44,797 nt of DNA from Clostridia bacterium (GTDB lineage: Bacteria > Bacillota > Clostridia > Oscillospirales > CAG-272): assembly GCA_017462615.1 (NCBI GenBank), contig JAFTQT010000095.1, positions 1 through 44,797 on the forward strand. Direction: 5' to 3'. Under the pieces are notes generated by a model. It searched no databases, had not been told where the DNA came from, and was given only the letters and a program-made list of their open reading frames with translations. Both the position numbers and the translations under genes were made by a program. Positions 15,198-25,224 of this stretch are shown one piece after another. How positions within the stretch are numbered: position 1 is the first letter of the stretch; each line of letters begins with the position of its first letter.

Positions 15198-17504
15198 ATG
15201 GCAAATCTGGTTATCGTGGAGTCGCCCTCCAAGGCGACGGCCATCAAAAAATATCTCGGCTCCAATTACAAGGTTGTGGCCTCCAAGGGTCACGTGCGCG
15301 ACCTGCCCAAGAGCACGCTGAGCGTGGACGTGGAAAACGGCTTTGAGGCACATTATATCAACATCCGCGGCAAGGGCGATCTGATCAAGGAGCTGCGTCG
15401 TGAGGCAAAGGCTGCCAAAAAGGTCTTCCTCGCGCCCGACCCTGACCGGGAGGGTGAGGCGATCGCATGGCATCTGGCCATCGCCCTCGGCCTTGACCCG
15501 GCAAAGACCATGCGCGTCAGCTTCAACGAGATCACGCCCGACGTGGTGCGTGCGGCCATCAAGGAGCCCCGCAGCATCGATATGAATCTGGTCAATGCCC
15601 AGCAGACTCGCCGTATCTGGGACCGCGTGGTGGGCTATAAGCTTTCTCCCTATCTTTGGAAATCCGTGAAGAACGGCCTTTCCGCCGGTCGTGTGCAATC
15701 TGTTGCCGCACGCATTATTGTAGACCGCGAGGAGGAGATCCGCAGCTTTACGCCGGAGGAGTACTGGACCATTGACGCGTTGCTTGGTCGGGAGGCCGGA
15801 CAGGAGTTTACCGTCCGCTTCTACGGCAACGAGGAGGGCAAGATCAAGCTTTCTGATGAGGCCAGCGCCCGCGCCGTGGTAGAGGCCGTTTCTGGTCAGA
15901 AGTTTTCTGTGCGCAGCGTGAAGCGTGCCACCCGTCAGAAGCTGCCCGCTCCTCCCTTTACCACCTCCACCATGCAGCAGGAGGCCTCCCGCAAGCTGGG
16001 CTTCCAGTCCCAGCGCATCATGCGCGTGGCTCAGGAGCTGTATGAGGGCGTGAACGTAGGCACGGAAAACGGCGGCGTACAGGGTCTGATCACTTATATG
16101 CGTACCGACTCGCTGCGTGTTTCGGCTGACGCGCAGAATGCTGCTAAGGCGCTGATCATGGAAAAGTACGGTGAGGGCTACTGCCCCGAGAAGCCTCGCG
16201 TATTCAAGATGAAGGCCGGCGCACAGGATGCCCACGAGGCCATTCGTCCTTCTCACGTGGACTTGGAGCCCGCCAAGATCCATAAATACCTGACTCCTGA
16301 TCAGTATAAGCTTTACAAGCTTATTTGGGAGCGCTTTGTTGCCAGTCAGATGGAGTCCGCTACCCTCAATACGCTGACAGTAGAGCTGGAATCTGCCGGT
16401 TATATCTTCCGCGCCAGCGGCTATAGCGTGGCGTTCCCCGGCTATATGGCCGTCTACGAGGAGAGTGAGGAGGAAGAGACCCGCGCTGACGCGCACGACG
16501 AGCAGCGCGATCTGCGCATTCCCGATCTTGCGGAGGGCGAGTGCGTACCCGTGCGCCACGTGGAGCCCCAGCGGCACTTCACCGAGGCACCCGCCCGTTA
16601 TACTGAGGCTTCCTTGATCAAATTCCTGGATGAAAAGGGGATCGGTCGTCCCAGTACCTACAATACCATTATTACTACCATCGTTTCCCGCAACTACGTG
16701 GTACGCGATGGCAAATCCCTGGTGCCCACGCCGCTTGGTGAGGTGACCACCAAGCTGATGAAGCAGAATTTTGCTGATATCGTTGACTATGCCTTTACCG
16801 CTCAGATGGAGACCCGTCTCGATGAGATCGAGGAGGGCAAGGCCGAGATGGTGGAGGTGCTGGAGTCCTTCTGGCAGGGCTTCGAAAAGGAGCTGACCAC
16901 TGCCGAGACCACCATTGGCAAGGGCGATTTTGAGTTGCCTGTGGAGGAGACTGATATCATCTGTGACAAGTGCGGTGCCCGCATGGTGGTGAAGAACGGC
17001 CGCTTTGGCAAGTTCGCCGCTTGCCCCAACTATCCGACCTGTAAAAACACCAAGCCTCTGGTAGAGAAAAAGCCGGAAACGGTAGAGGAAAACACTGCCG
17101 TCGAGGAGAAAAAAGCCCCCATCGTGGCGGATTTCAAATGCGAGCTGTGCGGTGCCGATATGGTACAGCGCACCGGTCGCTACGGCTCCTTCTTTGCCTG
17201 TTCTCGTTATCCCGCCTGCCGCTTTACCAAGCAGAAGACCAAGGAATTGGATGTGCCCTGCCCCAAGTGCGGTGCTAAGGTGCTGATCAAGACCGGCAAG
17301 AACAAGAGTGTCTTCTACAGCTGTGAGCGCTATCCCGAGTGTGATTTTTCCTCCTGGGATATGCCCGTTTCCGAAACCTGCCCCCAGTGCGGCAAGCTGC
17401 TCTTCCGCAAGAAGGGCAAGGCGCTGCTGGTTTGTCACGACAAGGACTGCGGTTACCGTCGTGAGGCCGAGGAGCAAAAGGAAGCCACGGAGAGCGAGGC
17501 ATGA
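15198..17504 (+). CDS. topA: DNA topoisomerase I (type IA)
   Basis: TopA relaxes negative supercoils by transient single-strand cleavage. The TOPRIM domain is at the N-terminus (catalytic E8 in VESPSKA, DPDREG at 81-86), and the active tyrosine is Y300 in TYMRTDS. The C-terminus carries four CxxC-type zinc ribbons starting near residues 589, 648, 688 and 728; this is one more than the three of E. coli TopA. Its 768 residues lie in the normal range. The ATG is preceded by AAAGGAA. The gene is 29 bp after dprA and overlaps trmFO by 4 bp (ATGA). The dprA-topA-trmFO order is typical for Firmicutes. Confidence 0.98.
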   Translation: MANLVIVESPSKATAIKKYLGSNYKVVASKGHVRDLPKSTLSVDVENGFEAHYINIRGKGDLIKELRREAKAAKKVFLAPDPDREGEAIAWHLAIALGLDPAKTMRVSFNEITPDVVRAAIKEPRSIDMNLVNAQQTRRIWDRVVGYKLSPYLWKSVKNGLSAGRVQSVAARIIVDREEEIRSFTPEEYWTIDALLGREAGQEFTVRFYGNEEGKIKLSDEASARAVVEAVSGQKFSVRSVKRATRQKLPAPPFTTSTMQQEASRKLGFQSQRIMRVAQELYEGVNVGTENGGVQGLITYMRTDSLRVSADAQNAAKALIMEKYGEGYCPEKPRVFKMKAGAQDAHEAIRPSHVDLEPAKIHKYLTPDQYKLYKLIWERFVASQMESATLNTLTVELESAGYIFRASGYSVAFPGYMAVYEESEEEETRADAHDEQRDLRIPDLAEGECVPVRHVEPQRHFTEAPARYTEASLIKFLDEKGIGRPSTYNTIITTIVSRNYVVRDGKSLVPTPLGEVTTKLMKQNFADIVDYAFTAQMETRLDEIEEGKAEMVEVLESFWQGFEKELTTAETTIGKGDFELPVEETDIICDKCGARMVVKNGRFGKFAACPNYPTCKNTKPLVEKKPETVEENTAVEEKKAPIVADFKCELCGADMVQRTGRYGSFFACSRYPACRFTKQKTKELDVPCPKCGAKVLIKTGKNKSVFYSCERYPECDFSSWDMPVSETCPQCGKLLFRKKGKALLVCHDKDCGYRREAEEQKEATESEA

Positions 17505-18835
17505 GCGGTAACGCTGTAAAGGTGCTGGGCGCCGGCCTCGCAGGCTGTGAGGCCGCCTTTCAGATCGCCGAGCGCGGCGTCCCGGTGCGGCTTGTGGAGA
17601 TGAAGCCCCGGAGGATGTCCCCCGCCCATCATAGCGAGGGCTTTGCGGAGCTCTGCTGCTCCAACTCTTTGCGCTCTGACGCGCTTTCCAATGCTGTGGG
17701 ACTTTTGAAGGAGGAGCTGCGTCGGTCGGGCTCTCTCATTCTGGAGGCGGCGGATGCCACGCGCGTTCCCGCCGGATCCGCTCTGGCGGTGGATCGGGAG
17801 CAATTTTCCGCTTACGTGACTGCGCGTATGCGCAACCACCCATTGATTACGGTGGTGGAGACCGAGGCCACCGACGCCGAGGGGGAGGGAATCACCGTGA
17901 TCGCCACGGGACCCCTGACCTCCGAGCCCATGGCGGAGTGGATCGCTTCGTTGACGGGCAAGGCGGGGCTGCATTTCTTTGATGCCGTGGCACCCATCGT
18001 AGAGTTTTCCGGTATCAATATGGACGTGGCGTTTTTTGCCTCCCGCTACGACAAAGGCGACGCCGACTACATCAACTGTCCCATGACGCGGGAGCAGTAC
18101 GATGTGTTTTACAACGAGCTCATCAACGCCCGCGAGGCAGAGCTGAAGGATTTTGACCGCCAGCAGCAAAAGGAGCTGAAGGTCTTTGAGGGCTGTATGC
18201 CTGTGGAGGTTATGGCGCGCAGAGGCTACGACACTCTGCGCTATGGCCCCCTGAAGCCCGTGGGACTCATTGATCCCCGTGTGGGTAAGGAGTACTTTGC
18301 TGTGGTGCAGCTCCGCCGTGAAAACACGGAGGGCACCATGTACAATCTGGTGGGATTTCAGACCCATCTGGCTTTCCCCGAGCAGAAGCGGGTATTCTCG
18401 CTGATCCCGGGCCTTGAAAATGCCACGTTTCTGCGTTACGGTGTGATGCACCGCAACACCTACCTGCGTTCTCCGGGCTTCCTGAACGCCGCTTATCAGG
18501 TGATAGAGCGCCCCAATCTCTTTTTTGCGGGGCAAATGACCGGTGTGGAGGGCTACATCGAATCTGCCGGTTCCGGTTTTGTTGCCGGCGTTAATGCCGC
18601 TCGCGTTGCCCGCGGAATGGAACCGCTGGCGTTCCCCCGGCGTACGATGCTGGGCGCGATGGCTGCCTACGTCAGCGAGGGCGGGATTGGTGATTTTGTG
18701 CCCATGAATGCCAATTTCGGTATTGTGGAGCCCCTCGGCCGGAAGGTCAAGGGTGGAAAATCTGCCCGGAACGCGGCGCTCACCGAGCGCTCTCTGGAGG
18801 AGCTGGCTCTTGTGATGGACGAGATTAGGGCGTAA
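17501..18835 (+). CDS. trmFO: Methylenetetrahydrofolate-tRNA-(uracil-5-)-methyltransferase
   Basis: TrmFO makes 5-methyluridine at tRNA position 54 using methylenetetrahydrofolate and FAD/NAD(P)H instead of S-adenosylmethionine. The FAD-binding GAGLAG is at 10-15 and EMKP at 33-36. The catalytic cysteine region CCSNSLRSD (52-60) includes C53, equivalent to C53 of B. subtilis, and the second cysteine is in FEGCMPVEVMA. Its 444 residues match the family. The ATG overlaps the topA stop, so translation is probably coupled. Confidence 0.97.
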   Translation: MSGNAVKVLGAGLAGCEAAFQIAERGVPVRLVEMKPRRMSPAHHSEGFAELCCSNSLRSDALSNAVGLLKEELRRSGSLILEAADATRVPAGSALAVDREQFSAYVTARMRNHPLITVVETEATDAEGEGITVIATGPLTSEPMAEWIASLTGKAGLHFFDAVAPIVEFSGINMDVAFFASRYDKGDADYINCPMTREQYDVFYNELINAREAELKDFDRQQQKELKVFEGCMPVEVMARRGYDTLRYGPLKPVGLIDPRVGKEYFAVVQLRRENTEGTMYNLVGFQTHLAFPEQKRVFSLIPGLENATFLRYGVMHRNTYLRSPGFLNAAYQVIERPNLFFAGQMTGVEGYIESAGSGFVAGVNAARVARGMEPLAFPRRTMLGAMAAYVSEGGIGDFVPMNANFGIVEPLGRKVKGGKSARNAALTERSLEELALVMDEIRA

Positions 18836-18943
18836 GCACCACGGCGTACAATTGTCTGAAGAAGATTGTCTAAAAATCAAAAAAACGCAAAATGTCCCGA
18901 AACGGGGCGAGAAAAACAAGAATTTGAAAAAGGAGGCGGCAGA

Positions 18944-19645
18944 ATGTCCGCTGAAAACATGCAGCAGCTGGAGAGCTGCATCGGATATGCCTTCAAGGAT
19001 GCCTCGCTTTTGGATACCGCGCTGACCCACACTTCCTTTGTCAACGAGCAGCGAGGGGGGCGGGTGGAATCCAATGAGCGTCTGGAGTTCCTTGGAGATT
19101 CGGTGCTGTCACTTACGGTGTGCAAATATCTTTATCACGCGTATCCCGGGCTGCCGGAGGGACGGCTGACGGTGCTGCGCAAGAATCTGGTCTGTCAGCG
19201 GGTGCTGGCGGATTATGCCACGGAGATCGGCCTCGGGCGCTATCTGCGTCTTGGTCGGGGCGAGGAAAAGGACGGTCGCGAGAAGCCGAAGCTGCTGGAG
19301 GATGCCTTTGAGGCGCTGCTTGGCGCCATGTATCTGGATTCCGGCGCGCTTTTCCGCGTGGAGGAATTTTTGATACCCTTTCTCCGCCGGGAGCTTTCCA
19401 AAATGCAGGCGGAGCTGATCCCACTGGAGGATTACAAGACCCTTCTGCAGCAATACGTGCAGCAGACCCCCGGTGAGGAGCTGCGTTATGAGAAGATCTC
19501 CGAGGAGGGGCCCGATAACGCCAAGATCTTTTCCGTGCGGGTGCTGGTGAACTCCAATGAGTTCGGCCGCGGTCGCGGCAGCTCCAAAAAAGAGGCGGAG
19601 CAGAATGCCGCAAGGGAAGCCTTGAAGCGTTATTTGCCGAAATGA
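18944..19645 (+). CDS. rnc: Ribonuclease III
   Basis: RNase III cleaves double-stranded RNA in rRNA precursors and mRNAs. The catalytic domain has the signature NERLEFLGD (44-52, metal ligands E48 and D52) and the second acidic pair in the LLEDAFEALLGAMY segment. A double-stranded-RNA-binding domain covers about 160-232. The ATG at 18944 has AAGGAGG seven bases upstream (233 residues); a longer reading frame begins 26 codons earlier without family sequence. rnc-smc-ftsY is the common order, but here a terminator and a new promoter separate rnc from smc. The 108-bp gap after trmFO holds a repeated attgtct and a weak hairpin (tcccgaaacggg). Confidence 0.96.
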   Translation: MSAENMQQLESCIGYAFKDASLLDTALTHTSFVNEQRGGRVESNERLEFLGDSVLSLTVCKYLYHAYPGLPEGRLTVLRKNLVCQRVLADYATEIGLGRYLRLGRGEEKDGREKPKLLEDAFEALLGAMYLDSGALFRVEEFLIPFLRRELSKMQAELIPLEDYKTLLQQYVQQTPGEELRYEKISEEGPDNAKIFSVRVLVNSNEFGRGRGSSKKEAEQNAAREALKRYLPK

Positions 19646-19652
19646 GCCTGAG

Positions 19653-19690
19653 AAAAAGCCGAAAAGCCGTCGCTTTTCGGCTTTTTCTTT
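19653..19690 (+). terminator. Intrinsic terminator after rnc
   Basis: A perfect 15-bp stem (19653-19667 with 19672-19686, loop cgtc) is followed by a T-rich tract. It sits 7 bp past the rnc stop. Confidence 0.9.
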
Positions 19691-19708
19691 TAAAATCGCA
19701 AAAAACAC

Positions 19709-19737
19709 TTGCAAAATTCGTTTTTATAAGTTATAAT
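19709..19737 (+). promoter_or_regulatory. Candidate promoter of smc
   Basis: TTGCAA (19709-19714), a 17-bp spacer and TATAAT (19732-19737) lie just after the rnc terminator and 40 bp before the smc ATG. Confidence 0.7.
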
Positions 19738-19776
19738 ATTATATTATTGTATTAAAGTAGAAAGGAGCCGTGGCCC

Positions 19777-22700
19777 ATGTATTTGAAATCCCTGGAAATG
19801 CAAGGCTTTAAGTCCTTCCCGGACAAGACGAAACTGCATTTTGAGCGTGGCACCACCGTCATCGTTGGACCCAACGGCAGCGGAAAATCCCATATTTCCG
19901 ACGCAATGCGCTGGGTTCTGGGCGAGATCTCCTCAAAGAGCCTGCGCGGCACCAAGATGGAGGACATCATCTTTGGCGGTGCCGACAGCCGTCGGCCGAT
20001 GGGCTTTGCCGAGGTTTCGGTCACCTTCGATAATACCGATCCGATCAATCGGTTGGAGTGTCCTTACGACGAGGTCACCGTTACCCGACGTTATTATCGC
20101 GCGGGAGAGAGTGAATATTTCATCAATCGCCGTGCCTGCCGTCTGCGCGACGTGCAGGAGCTGTTTATGAATACCGGCGTCGGTCGTGACGGCTATTCCA
20201 TCATCGGTCAGGGAAAGATCGCGGAGATCATTTCCCGCAAGTCTGACGAGCGCCGCAGTATTTTTGAGGATGCCTCCGGCATTGCCAAATACCGTCACCG
20301 CAAAAACGATACCGAGCGCAAGCTGAAGACCACCGAGGAGAATATGACCCGCGTCAGCGACGTATTCCACGAGGTGGAAATGCAGGTGGAGCCCCTCGAG
20401 AAGGAGGCTGAACGCGCCAAAAAGGCCCTGGAGCTGCACGAAACGAAAAAGCGTGTGGACGTTCAGCTCTGGCTCTTTGACTCCGAGCGCCTGCATCACG
20501 AAATTGAGGGTGCTAAGGAAAATTACCGCAATACAGGCTACGACCTGCAGATCGCGGAGGCTGCCATCGCGGATTTTGAGGCACAGAGTGAGCGTCTCTA
20601 CGAGGAGGCGCAGCAAAACAACGCCAGCGCCGCGGAGCTGATCGAGCAGATCAACGCTCTGGATAAGGAAAACCACGAGCGGGATAATCAATACCACGTG
20701 GCTGACACCAAGATCGCGGGCGCTAAGGATAAGATCGAATCGGCTGAGCGCAGCATCGCCGCCAAGGAGCAGCAGCTGTCGAAGGAGACCGAGGAGGGCG
20801 CCCGCCAGACCGGCGTACTATCGGCGCTACGGGAGCAATGCGAGGCGCTGGTGAAGGAGGAGGCGGAAAAGACCGCCGAGGCCGATGCCCTTGCCGCTCG
20901 CGCTGAAAAGCTGGCCGATGACATGGCCGTGGCCTTTGCCGACGTCAGCGAATGGGAAAAGGAAGCCGTCAATATGCGGGTACGGATGCAGGTGCTGGAG
21001 AACAGCAAGGTGACCGACCGCGACAAAAACGAAAGCATCACCACCGAGATCGCGGAGTATCAGGCTGTGTCCGACCGGCTTTCCGGCTCTCTTGCCGAAA
21101 AGGAAAGGGCTGCCGCCTCCTACGAGGAGGAGTTGAAGGCCGCCGACGAGCGATTGGCTGATTTTGATGCCCGGATCGGAGCATTGGACGAGCAGCTGGA
21201 GGCCGTTGGCACCAAGGAAAAGGATATGCAGATGCAATCCGACCTGGCCGAGCAGCGTCTTGCCGCGTTCCGCGCGATGGAACAGCATTTTGAGGGGTAT
21301 AATAATAGTGTTCGCTTCGTGATGGAGGCCTATCAGAACGGTCGGATCACGGACGCTGCAGGCAATCGCTGCGGCCGCATTTACGGTCCGCTTTCCAAAG
21401 TGATTTCCGTGGATCGCGCCTACGTCACCGCCCTGGAGGTGGCGCTGGGGGCCAATTTGCAGAATATCGTCGTGGAGGACGAGTCGGTTGCCAAGGCGGC
21501 CATCTATGCGCTGAAAAAGGCCGAGGCCGGCCGCGCTACCTTCTTCCCCGTTTCCTCCATGCAGGCAAGCAAGCCTACGCCCGAGATGCGGGATGCTGAA
21601 AAATGCCCCGGCTACGTGGGCGTGGCGGCGGATCTTGCCCGCTCTGAGGATAAATTCCGCGCCATCATTTCCTCCTTGCTTGGTCGCACGCTGGTGTTTG
21701 ACACGCTGGATCACGCAAACGACATGGCCCGTCGCACGGGTTTCCGCGTGCGCGTGGTGACGCTGGACGGTCAGGTTATCAATGCGGGCGGCTCCTTCAG
21801 CGGCGGCTCTATGAAGCAAAAGGGCAGCGTGCTTTCCCGCGCCGGCGAGATCGAGGCGCTGGGTGAGCGGCTGAAGATGCTTTCGGCGGAGCTCGCGAAA
21901 TGTGAAAAAGAAAGAGCGGCGCTGGAGGGCGAGTTGGCAGACCTGCAGCTGGACCGCGCCGACGTGGAGAGCCGCAGAGCGCTGCTTTCTGCGCTACAAA
22001 GCGGCGAGCTGGCCGATGCGGCACAGTTGCGTGCCAAGCTGGAGGCCAACGATGCGCTGATCGAGCGCCTGCAGGTGGATTTTGACGCCTTGAATCGGCA
22101 GCGTGCCGGCTACGATGAGGAGCTGGAGCGCCTTGCCGCCGAGGAAAAGGCGCTGCGCCACCGTATTCAGGAAATGAGCGCCCTGCGTACCGACAAGGAC
22201 GTGGAGCGTAACGGTATTCTGGACGACGAGACGGCGCTGCGCCGTCAGCTGACGGAGCTGTACATTGCCATCAGCAATCTCCGCAAGGACATGGAAACGG
22301 CCGAGCATTATATTGCCGAGGCCGAGGAAAGAGCCGAGACTATCCGACTGGAGATCGCCGAGGAGCGCGGACGCATTGCCGCATTCGAGGAGGATATTCG
22401 CACCGAGACTCTGCGCAAGGAGGCCAATCGCAATACCTTTATGGAGGGTGAGCGTGTGCTGGCCGAGCTGCGGGAGCGTCAGATGCGCCTCAATACCGGC
22501 AATATGAACATCGAAAAGAAGCGCGCGGACGTCAGTGAAAAGCTCCGTGCCAAAAACGCGGAGAAGGAAACGATCTTGCGTGCCCACACCAAGAACGAGA
22601 CCCGCCTCAATGCGCTTTACGAGGAGCAGGACAAGCTGGTAAGCAAATTCCACGAGGATTACGAAATGACCCGCAACGACGCGTTGGCGCTGGGTTATCC

Positions 22701-23412
22701 TGCCATTACCGCCGCTGAGCGGGAGGAGACCGTGGCTCTGCAGACCAAGTGTCGCAACAGCCTGCGCGCCATGGGCAACGTGGACCTTGATGCGGTGGAA
22801 AAGTACAAGGAGATCAAGGAGCGCTACGACTATATGAAGGGTCAGATCGCGGACATGAGCGCCGCGCGAGACGACCTCTTGAAGATCATCCGAGACCTGG
22901 AGACCGAAATGCGTACCTCCTTTGTGACCACCTTCGAAAAGATCAACGAGAAGTTCAATCAGACCTTCTCCGAGCTGTTTGGCGGCGGTAGCGCGGAGCT
23001 GTCGCTGTCCGATCCCGACGACGTGCTGACCAGCGGCATTGAGATCAAGGCGGCGCCTCCCGGCAAGATCATCAAGAATCTGGTGCAGCTGTCGGGCGGT
23101 GAGCAGTCCTTTATCGCCATTGCGCTGTTCTTTGCCATTTTGCAGGTCAACCCCACGCCCTTCTTTATTCTCGATGAGATCGAGGCGGCGCTGGACGAGG
23201 TCAACGTAGCGCGCTTTGCCGCCTACATCAAACGCTATTCGCTGGATACTCAGTTTATCCTCATCACCCACCGTCGCGGCACCATGGAGGCCGCTAATCG
23301 CCTTTACGGCGTGACGATGCCGGAGCGCGGCATCTCGAAGGTGCTGGCGCTGGATGTGGCTTCAATTTCCGGCAAGCAGGAAGGAGACGATTGGAATGGG
23401 ATTTTTAGCTAA
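19777..23412 (+). CDS. smc: Chromosome segregation ATPase Smc
   Basis: Smc is the ATPase arm of condensin and works with ScpA/ScpB (3227-4015 and 2576-3214). At 1211 residues it has the full architecture: N-terminal head with Walker A GPNGSGKSH (31-39), a long coiled coil, a hinge at about 510-680 with FEGYNNSVRF at its entry, a second coiled coil, and the C-terminal head. The head has LSGGEQ (from 1105) and Walker B FFILDEIEAALDE (D1133). The residue after the P-loop serine is His where most homologues have Asn. The ATG is preceded by AAAGGAG. The end overlaps ftsY by 17 bp. Confidence 0.97.
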   Translation: MYLKSLEMQGFKSFPDKTKLHFERGTTVIVGPNGSGKSHISDAMRWVLGEISSKSLRGTKMEDIIFGGADSRRPMGFAEVSVTFDNTDPINRLECPYDEVTVTRRYYRAGESEYFINRRACRLRDVQELFMNTGVGRDGYSIIGQGKIAEIISRKSDERRSIFEDASGIAKYRHRKNDTERKLKTTEENMTRVSDVFHEVEMQVEPLEKEAERAKKALELHETKKRVDVQLWLFDSERLHHEIEGAKENYRNTGYDLQIAEAAIADFEAQSERLYEEAQQNNASAAELIEQINALDKENHERDNQYHVADTKIAGAKDKIESAERSIAAKEQQLSKETEEGARQTGVLSALREQCEALVKEEAEKTAEADALAARAEKLADDMAVAFADVSEWEKEAVNMRVRMQVLENSKVTDRDKNESITTEIAEYQAVSDRLSGSLAEKERAAASYEEELKAADERLADFDARIGALDEQLEAVGTKEKDMQMQSDLAEQRLAAFRAMEQHFEGYNNSVRFVMEAYQNGRITDAAGNRCGRIYGPLSKVISVDRAYVTALEVALGANLQNIVVEDESVAKAAIYALKKAEAGRATFFPVSSMQASKPTPEMRDAEKCPGYVGVAADLARSEDKFRAIISSLLGRTLVFDTLDHANDMARRTGFRVRVVTLDGQVINAGGSFSGGSMKQKGSVLSRAGEIEALGERLKMLSAELAKCEKERAALEGELADLQLDRADVESRRALLSALQSGELADAAQLRAKLEANDALIERLQVDFDALNRQRAGYDEELERLAAEEKALRHRIQEMSALRTDKDVERNGILDDETALRRQLTELYIAISNLRKDMETAEHYIAEAEERAETIRLEIAEERGRIAAFEEDIRTETLRKEANRNTFMEGERVLAELRERQMRLNTGNMNIEKKRADVSEKLRAKNAEKETILRAHTKNETRLNALYEEQDKLVSKFHEDYEMTRNDALALGYPAITAAEREETVALQTKCRNSLRAMGNVDLDAVEKYKEIKERYDYMKGQIADMSAARDDLLKIIRDLETEMRTSFVTTFEKINEKFNQTFSELFGGGSAELSLSDPDDVLTSGIEIKAAPPGKIIKNLVQLSGGEQSFIAIALFFAILQVNPTPFFILDEIEAALDEVNVARFAAYIKRYSLDTQFILITHRRGTMEAANRLYGVTMPERGISKVLALDVASISGKQEGDDWNGIFS

Positions 23413-24301
23413 ACTGAAAGAGGGTCTGTCCAAAACGAAAAACGCCCTCTTTGGCCGTATTGACGGCATGCTGAAGCATTTTGTCAAGGTGGACGAGGAT
23501 CTGCTGGAGGAGCTGGAGGAGCTGCTGATTACCGCCGACGTGGGCGTGAACGCCACCGAGGAGATCCTAGACAGACTTCGCGAGGAGATCAAGGACGGCC
23601 GCTTGAAGGAGCCCTCTGACATCAAGGATTCCTTGAAGGGCATTCTTGCAGACATGATCGGTGAGGGGGAGCCCCTGCATTTGGATACCACTCCCGCCGT
23701 TATCCTCATTATCGGCGTGAACGGTGCGGGGAAAACCACCTCTATCGGAAAGATCTCCAATCGCTTGAAGAAGGCGAAGAAGAAGGTCGTGGTGGCAGCG
23801 GCCGATACCTTCCGTGCCGCCGCCATCGATCAGCTGGCCGTATGGTGTGAGCGCGCGGGCGTGGATCTCGTAAAGCAGCAGGAGGGCTCCGACCCGGCCG
23901 CTGTGGTTTATGATGCGATCCAGTATACCAAGAAAAAGCAGGCCGACGTGCTGATCATCGATACGGCAGGGCGCCTCCACAACAAGAAAAATCTCATGGA
24001 CGAGCTGGCCAAGATCAATCGTGTGATCTCCCGTGAGCTGCCCGACGCCACCAGAGAAAATCTGCTGGTGCTGGATGCCACCACAGGTCAGAACGCCATT
24101 TTGCAGGCCAAGGAGTTCAGCCACGCTGCCGATATTACTGGTCTCATTCTCAACAAGCTGGATGGCACCGCCAAGGGTGGCATCGTGCTCTCCATTCGCC
24201 GTGAGTTGGGGCTGCCTGTAAAGTTTGTGGGCGTTGGCGAAAAAATCGACGATATGCAGGAGTTTGACGCGGAGGAATTCGTTACCGCGCTGTTTGAATG
24301 A
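23396..24301 (+). CDS. ftsY: Signal recognition particle receptor FtsY
   Basis: FtsY is the SRP receptor GTPase that docks ribosome-SRP complexes at the membrane. It is the short Gram-positive form (301 residues) without an acidic A domain. A helical N domain (1-90) precedes the G domain: GVNGAGKT (107-114), the ADTFRAAA stretch, [16 protein letters not shown], and [15 protein letters not shown] with the final GVGEKIDD. The ATG at 23396 is ten bases after AAGGAG and lies inside the end of smc, implying coupled translation. The SRP RNA gene is not in this window. Confidence 0.96.
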   Translation: MGFLAKLKEGLSKTKNALFGRIDGMLKHFVKVDEDLLEELEELLITADVGVNATEEILDRLREEIKDGRLKEPSDIKDSLKGILADMIGEGEPLHLDTTPAVILIIGVNGAGKTTSIGKISNRLKKAKKKVVVAAADTFRAAAIDQLAVWCERAGVDLVKQQEGSDPAAVVYDAIQYTKKKQADVLIIDTAGRLHNKKNLMDELAKINRVISRELPDATRENLLVLDATTGQNAILQAKEFSHAADITGLILNKLDGTAKGGIVLSIRRELGLPVKFVGVGEKIDDMQEFDAEEFVTALFE

Positions 24302-24921
24302 TGAAAAAATATACGATGGTGCTTGCCTCCCGCAACAAAGGAAAGTTGCGGGAGCTGCAGGCCTTGCTGACCGAATGTCTGGGAGACGTGATCGAGCTCA
24401 GATCTCTTGACGAGGTGGGCATTTTTGGAGAAATAGAGGAAAACGGGGCGACTTTTGCGGAAAACGCGCTGATTAAGGCACGTGCTGCCGCCGCCTCCGG
24501 CTACATTGGCCTCGCGGATGATTCCGGTCTTGCGGTCAGCGCCCTTGACGGCGCCCCGGGCGTGTATTCCGCTCGCTTTGCGGGTGAGCACGGCAACGAC
24601 GCGGCCAATAACGCGCTGCTGCTGGAAAAGCTTGTGGGGGTGGAGGATCGCTCCGCCGCCTTCGTGTGCGCGTTTGCTTGTGTGTTCCCCGATGAGCGAG
24701 AGCCCATTGTGGCAGAGGGCAGAGTAGAGGGTGTCATTCTGGAGGCCCCTCGCGGAGAGGGCGGCTTTGGCTACGATCCGCTCTTTTACTACCCCGCGTT
24801 TGAAAAGACCTTTGCGGAGCTTTCCGCAGACGAAAAAAACAAAATCAGCCACCGCGGTGAGGCAGTTGAGCGCTTTGCGCAGCTGTTCGCCCGCCAAACG
24901 GGGCTTGAAAACGACAGATAA
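24298..24921 (+). CDS. rdgB: XTP/dITP diphosphatase (RdgB/HAM1)
   Basis: This nucleotide pool sanitiser hydrolyses dITP, XTP and similar non-canonical nucleoside triphosphates to monophosphates. Family motifs are present: [12 protein letters not shown] (substrate site), the [15 protein letters not shown] helix, LADDSGL with the catalytic Asp, GGFGYDPLF, and SHRGEA near the end. Its 207 residues are normal. Two consecutive ATG codons begin the gene; the first overlaps the ftsY TGA. No good Shine-Dalgarno site is visible, so translation probably depends on coupling to ftsY. Confidence 0.95.
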   Translation: MMKKYTMVLASRNKGKLRELQALLTECLGDVIELRSLDEVGIFGEIEENGATFAENALIKARAAAASGYIGLADDSGLAVSALDGAPGVYSARFAGEHGNDAANNALLLEKLVGVEDRSAAFVCAFACVFPDEREPIVAEGRVEGVILEAPRGEGGFGYDPLFYYPAFEKTFAELSADEKNKISHRGEAVERFAQLFARQTGLENDR

Positions 24922-24933
24922 CGAGGGATTTTT

Positions 24934-25224
24934 ATGTTGACGAGTAAACAACGGGCGCAGCTGCGCTCTATGGCATCTACCATGGATACCATTATGCAGA
25001 TCGGCAAGAACGGGATCACCGACGCGCTGGTCAAAACGGTGGGCGACGCACTGGAGGCGAGAGAGCTGATCAAGATGCGGGTGCTGGAAAACAGCGATAT
25101 GACTGTGCGGGACGCCGCAGAGGCGTTGGCCGCGGCGACGGGCGCTGAGGTGGTGGCCGTCATTGGCACCAAGTGCATTCTCTATCGGGAATCCCAAACC
25201 AAAAAGACCATTGAGCTATGCTGA
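24934..25224 (+). CDS. yhbY: YhbY-family RNA-binding protein (CRS1/YhbY domain)
   Basis: This single-domain, 96-residue RNA-binding protein has the CRM fold. Visible motifs are [13 protein letters not shown] at the N-terminus, the GxxG-like IGKNGIT loop, [14 protein letters not shown], and the final [12 protein letters not shown]. Homologues associate with pre-50S ribosomal particles. It lies between rdgB and nadD, which is usual for the Firmicutes order, and its stop codon overlaps the nadD start region. Confidence 0.93.
   Translation: MLTSKQRAQLRSMASTMDTIMQIGKNGITDALVKTVGDALEARELIKMRVLENSDMTVRDAAEALAAATGAEVVAVIGTKCILYRESQTKKTIELC

Noticed and set aside
15174..17477. A 767-codon open frame on the minus strand, opposite topA
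   Set aside because: topA is certain and complete on the plus strand. The antisense frame has no recognisable domain and arises from codon bias in G+C-rich DNA.
18836..18943. Extended N-terminus of RNase III starting at 18866
   Set aside because: The extra 26 residues have no family similarity, and the ATG at 18944 has an ideal AAGGAGG site.
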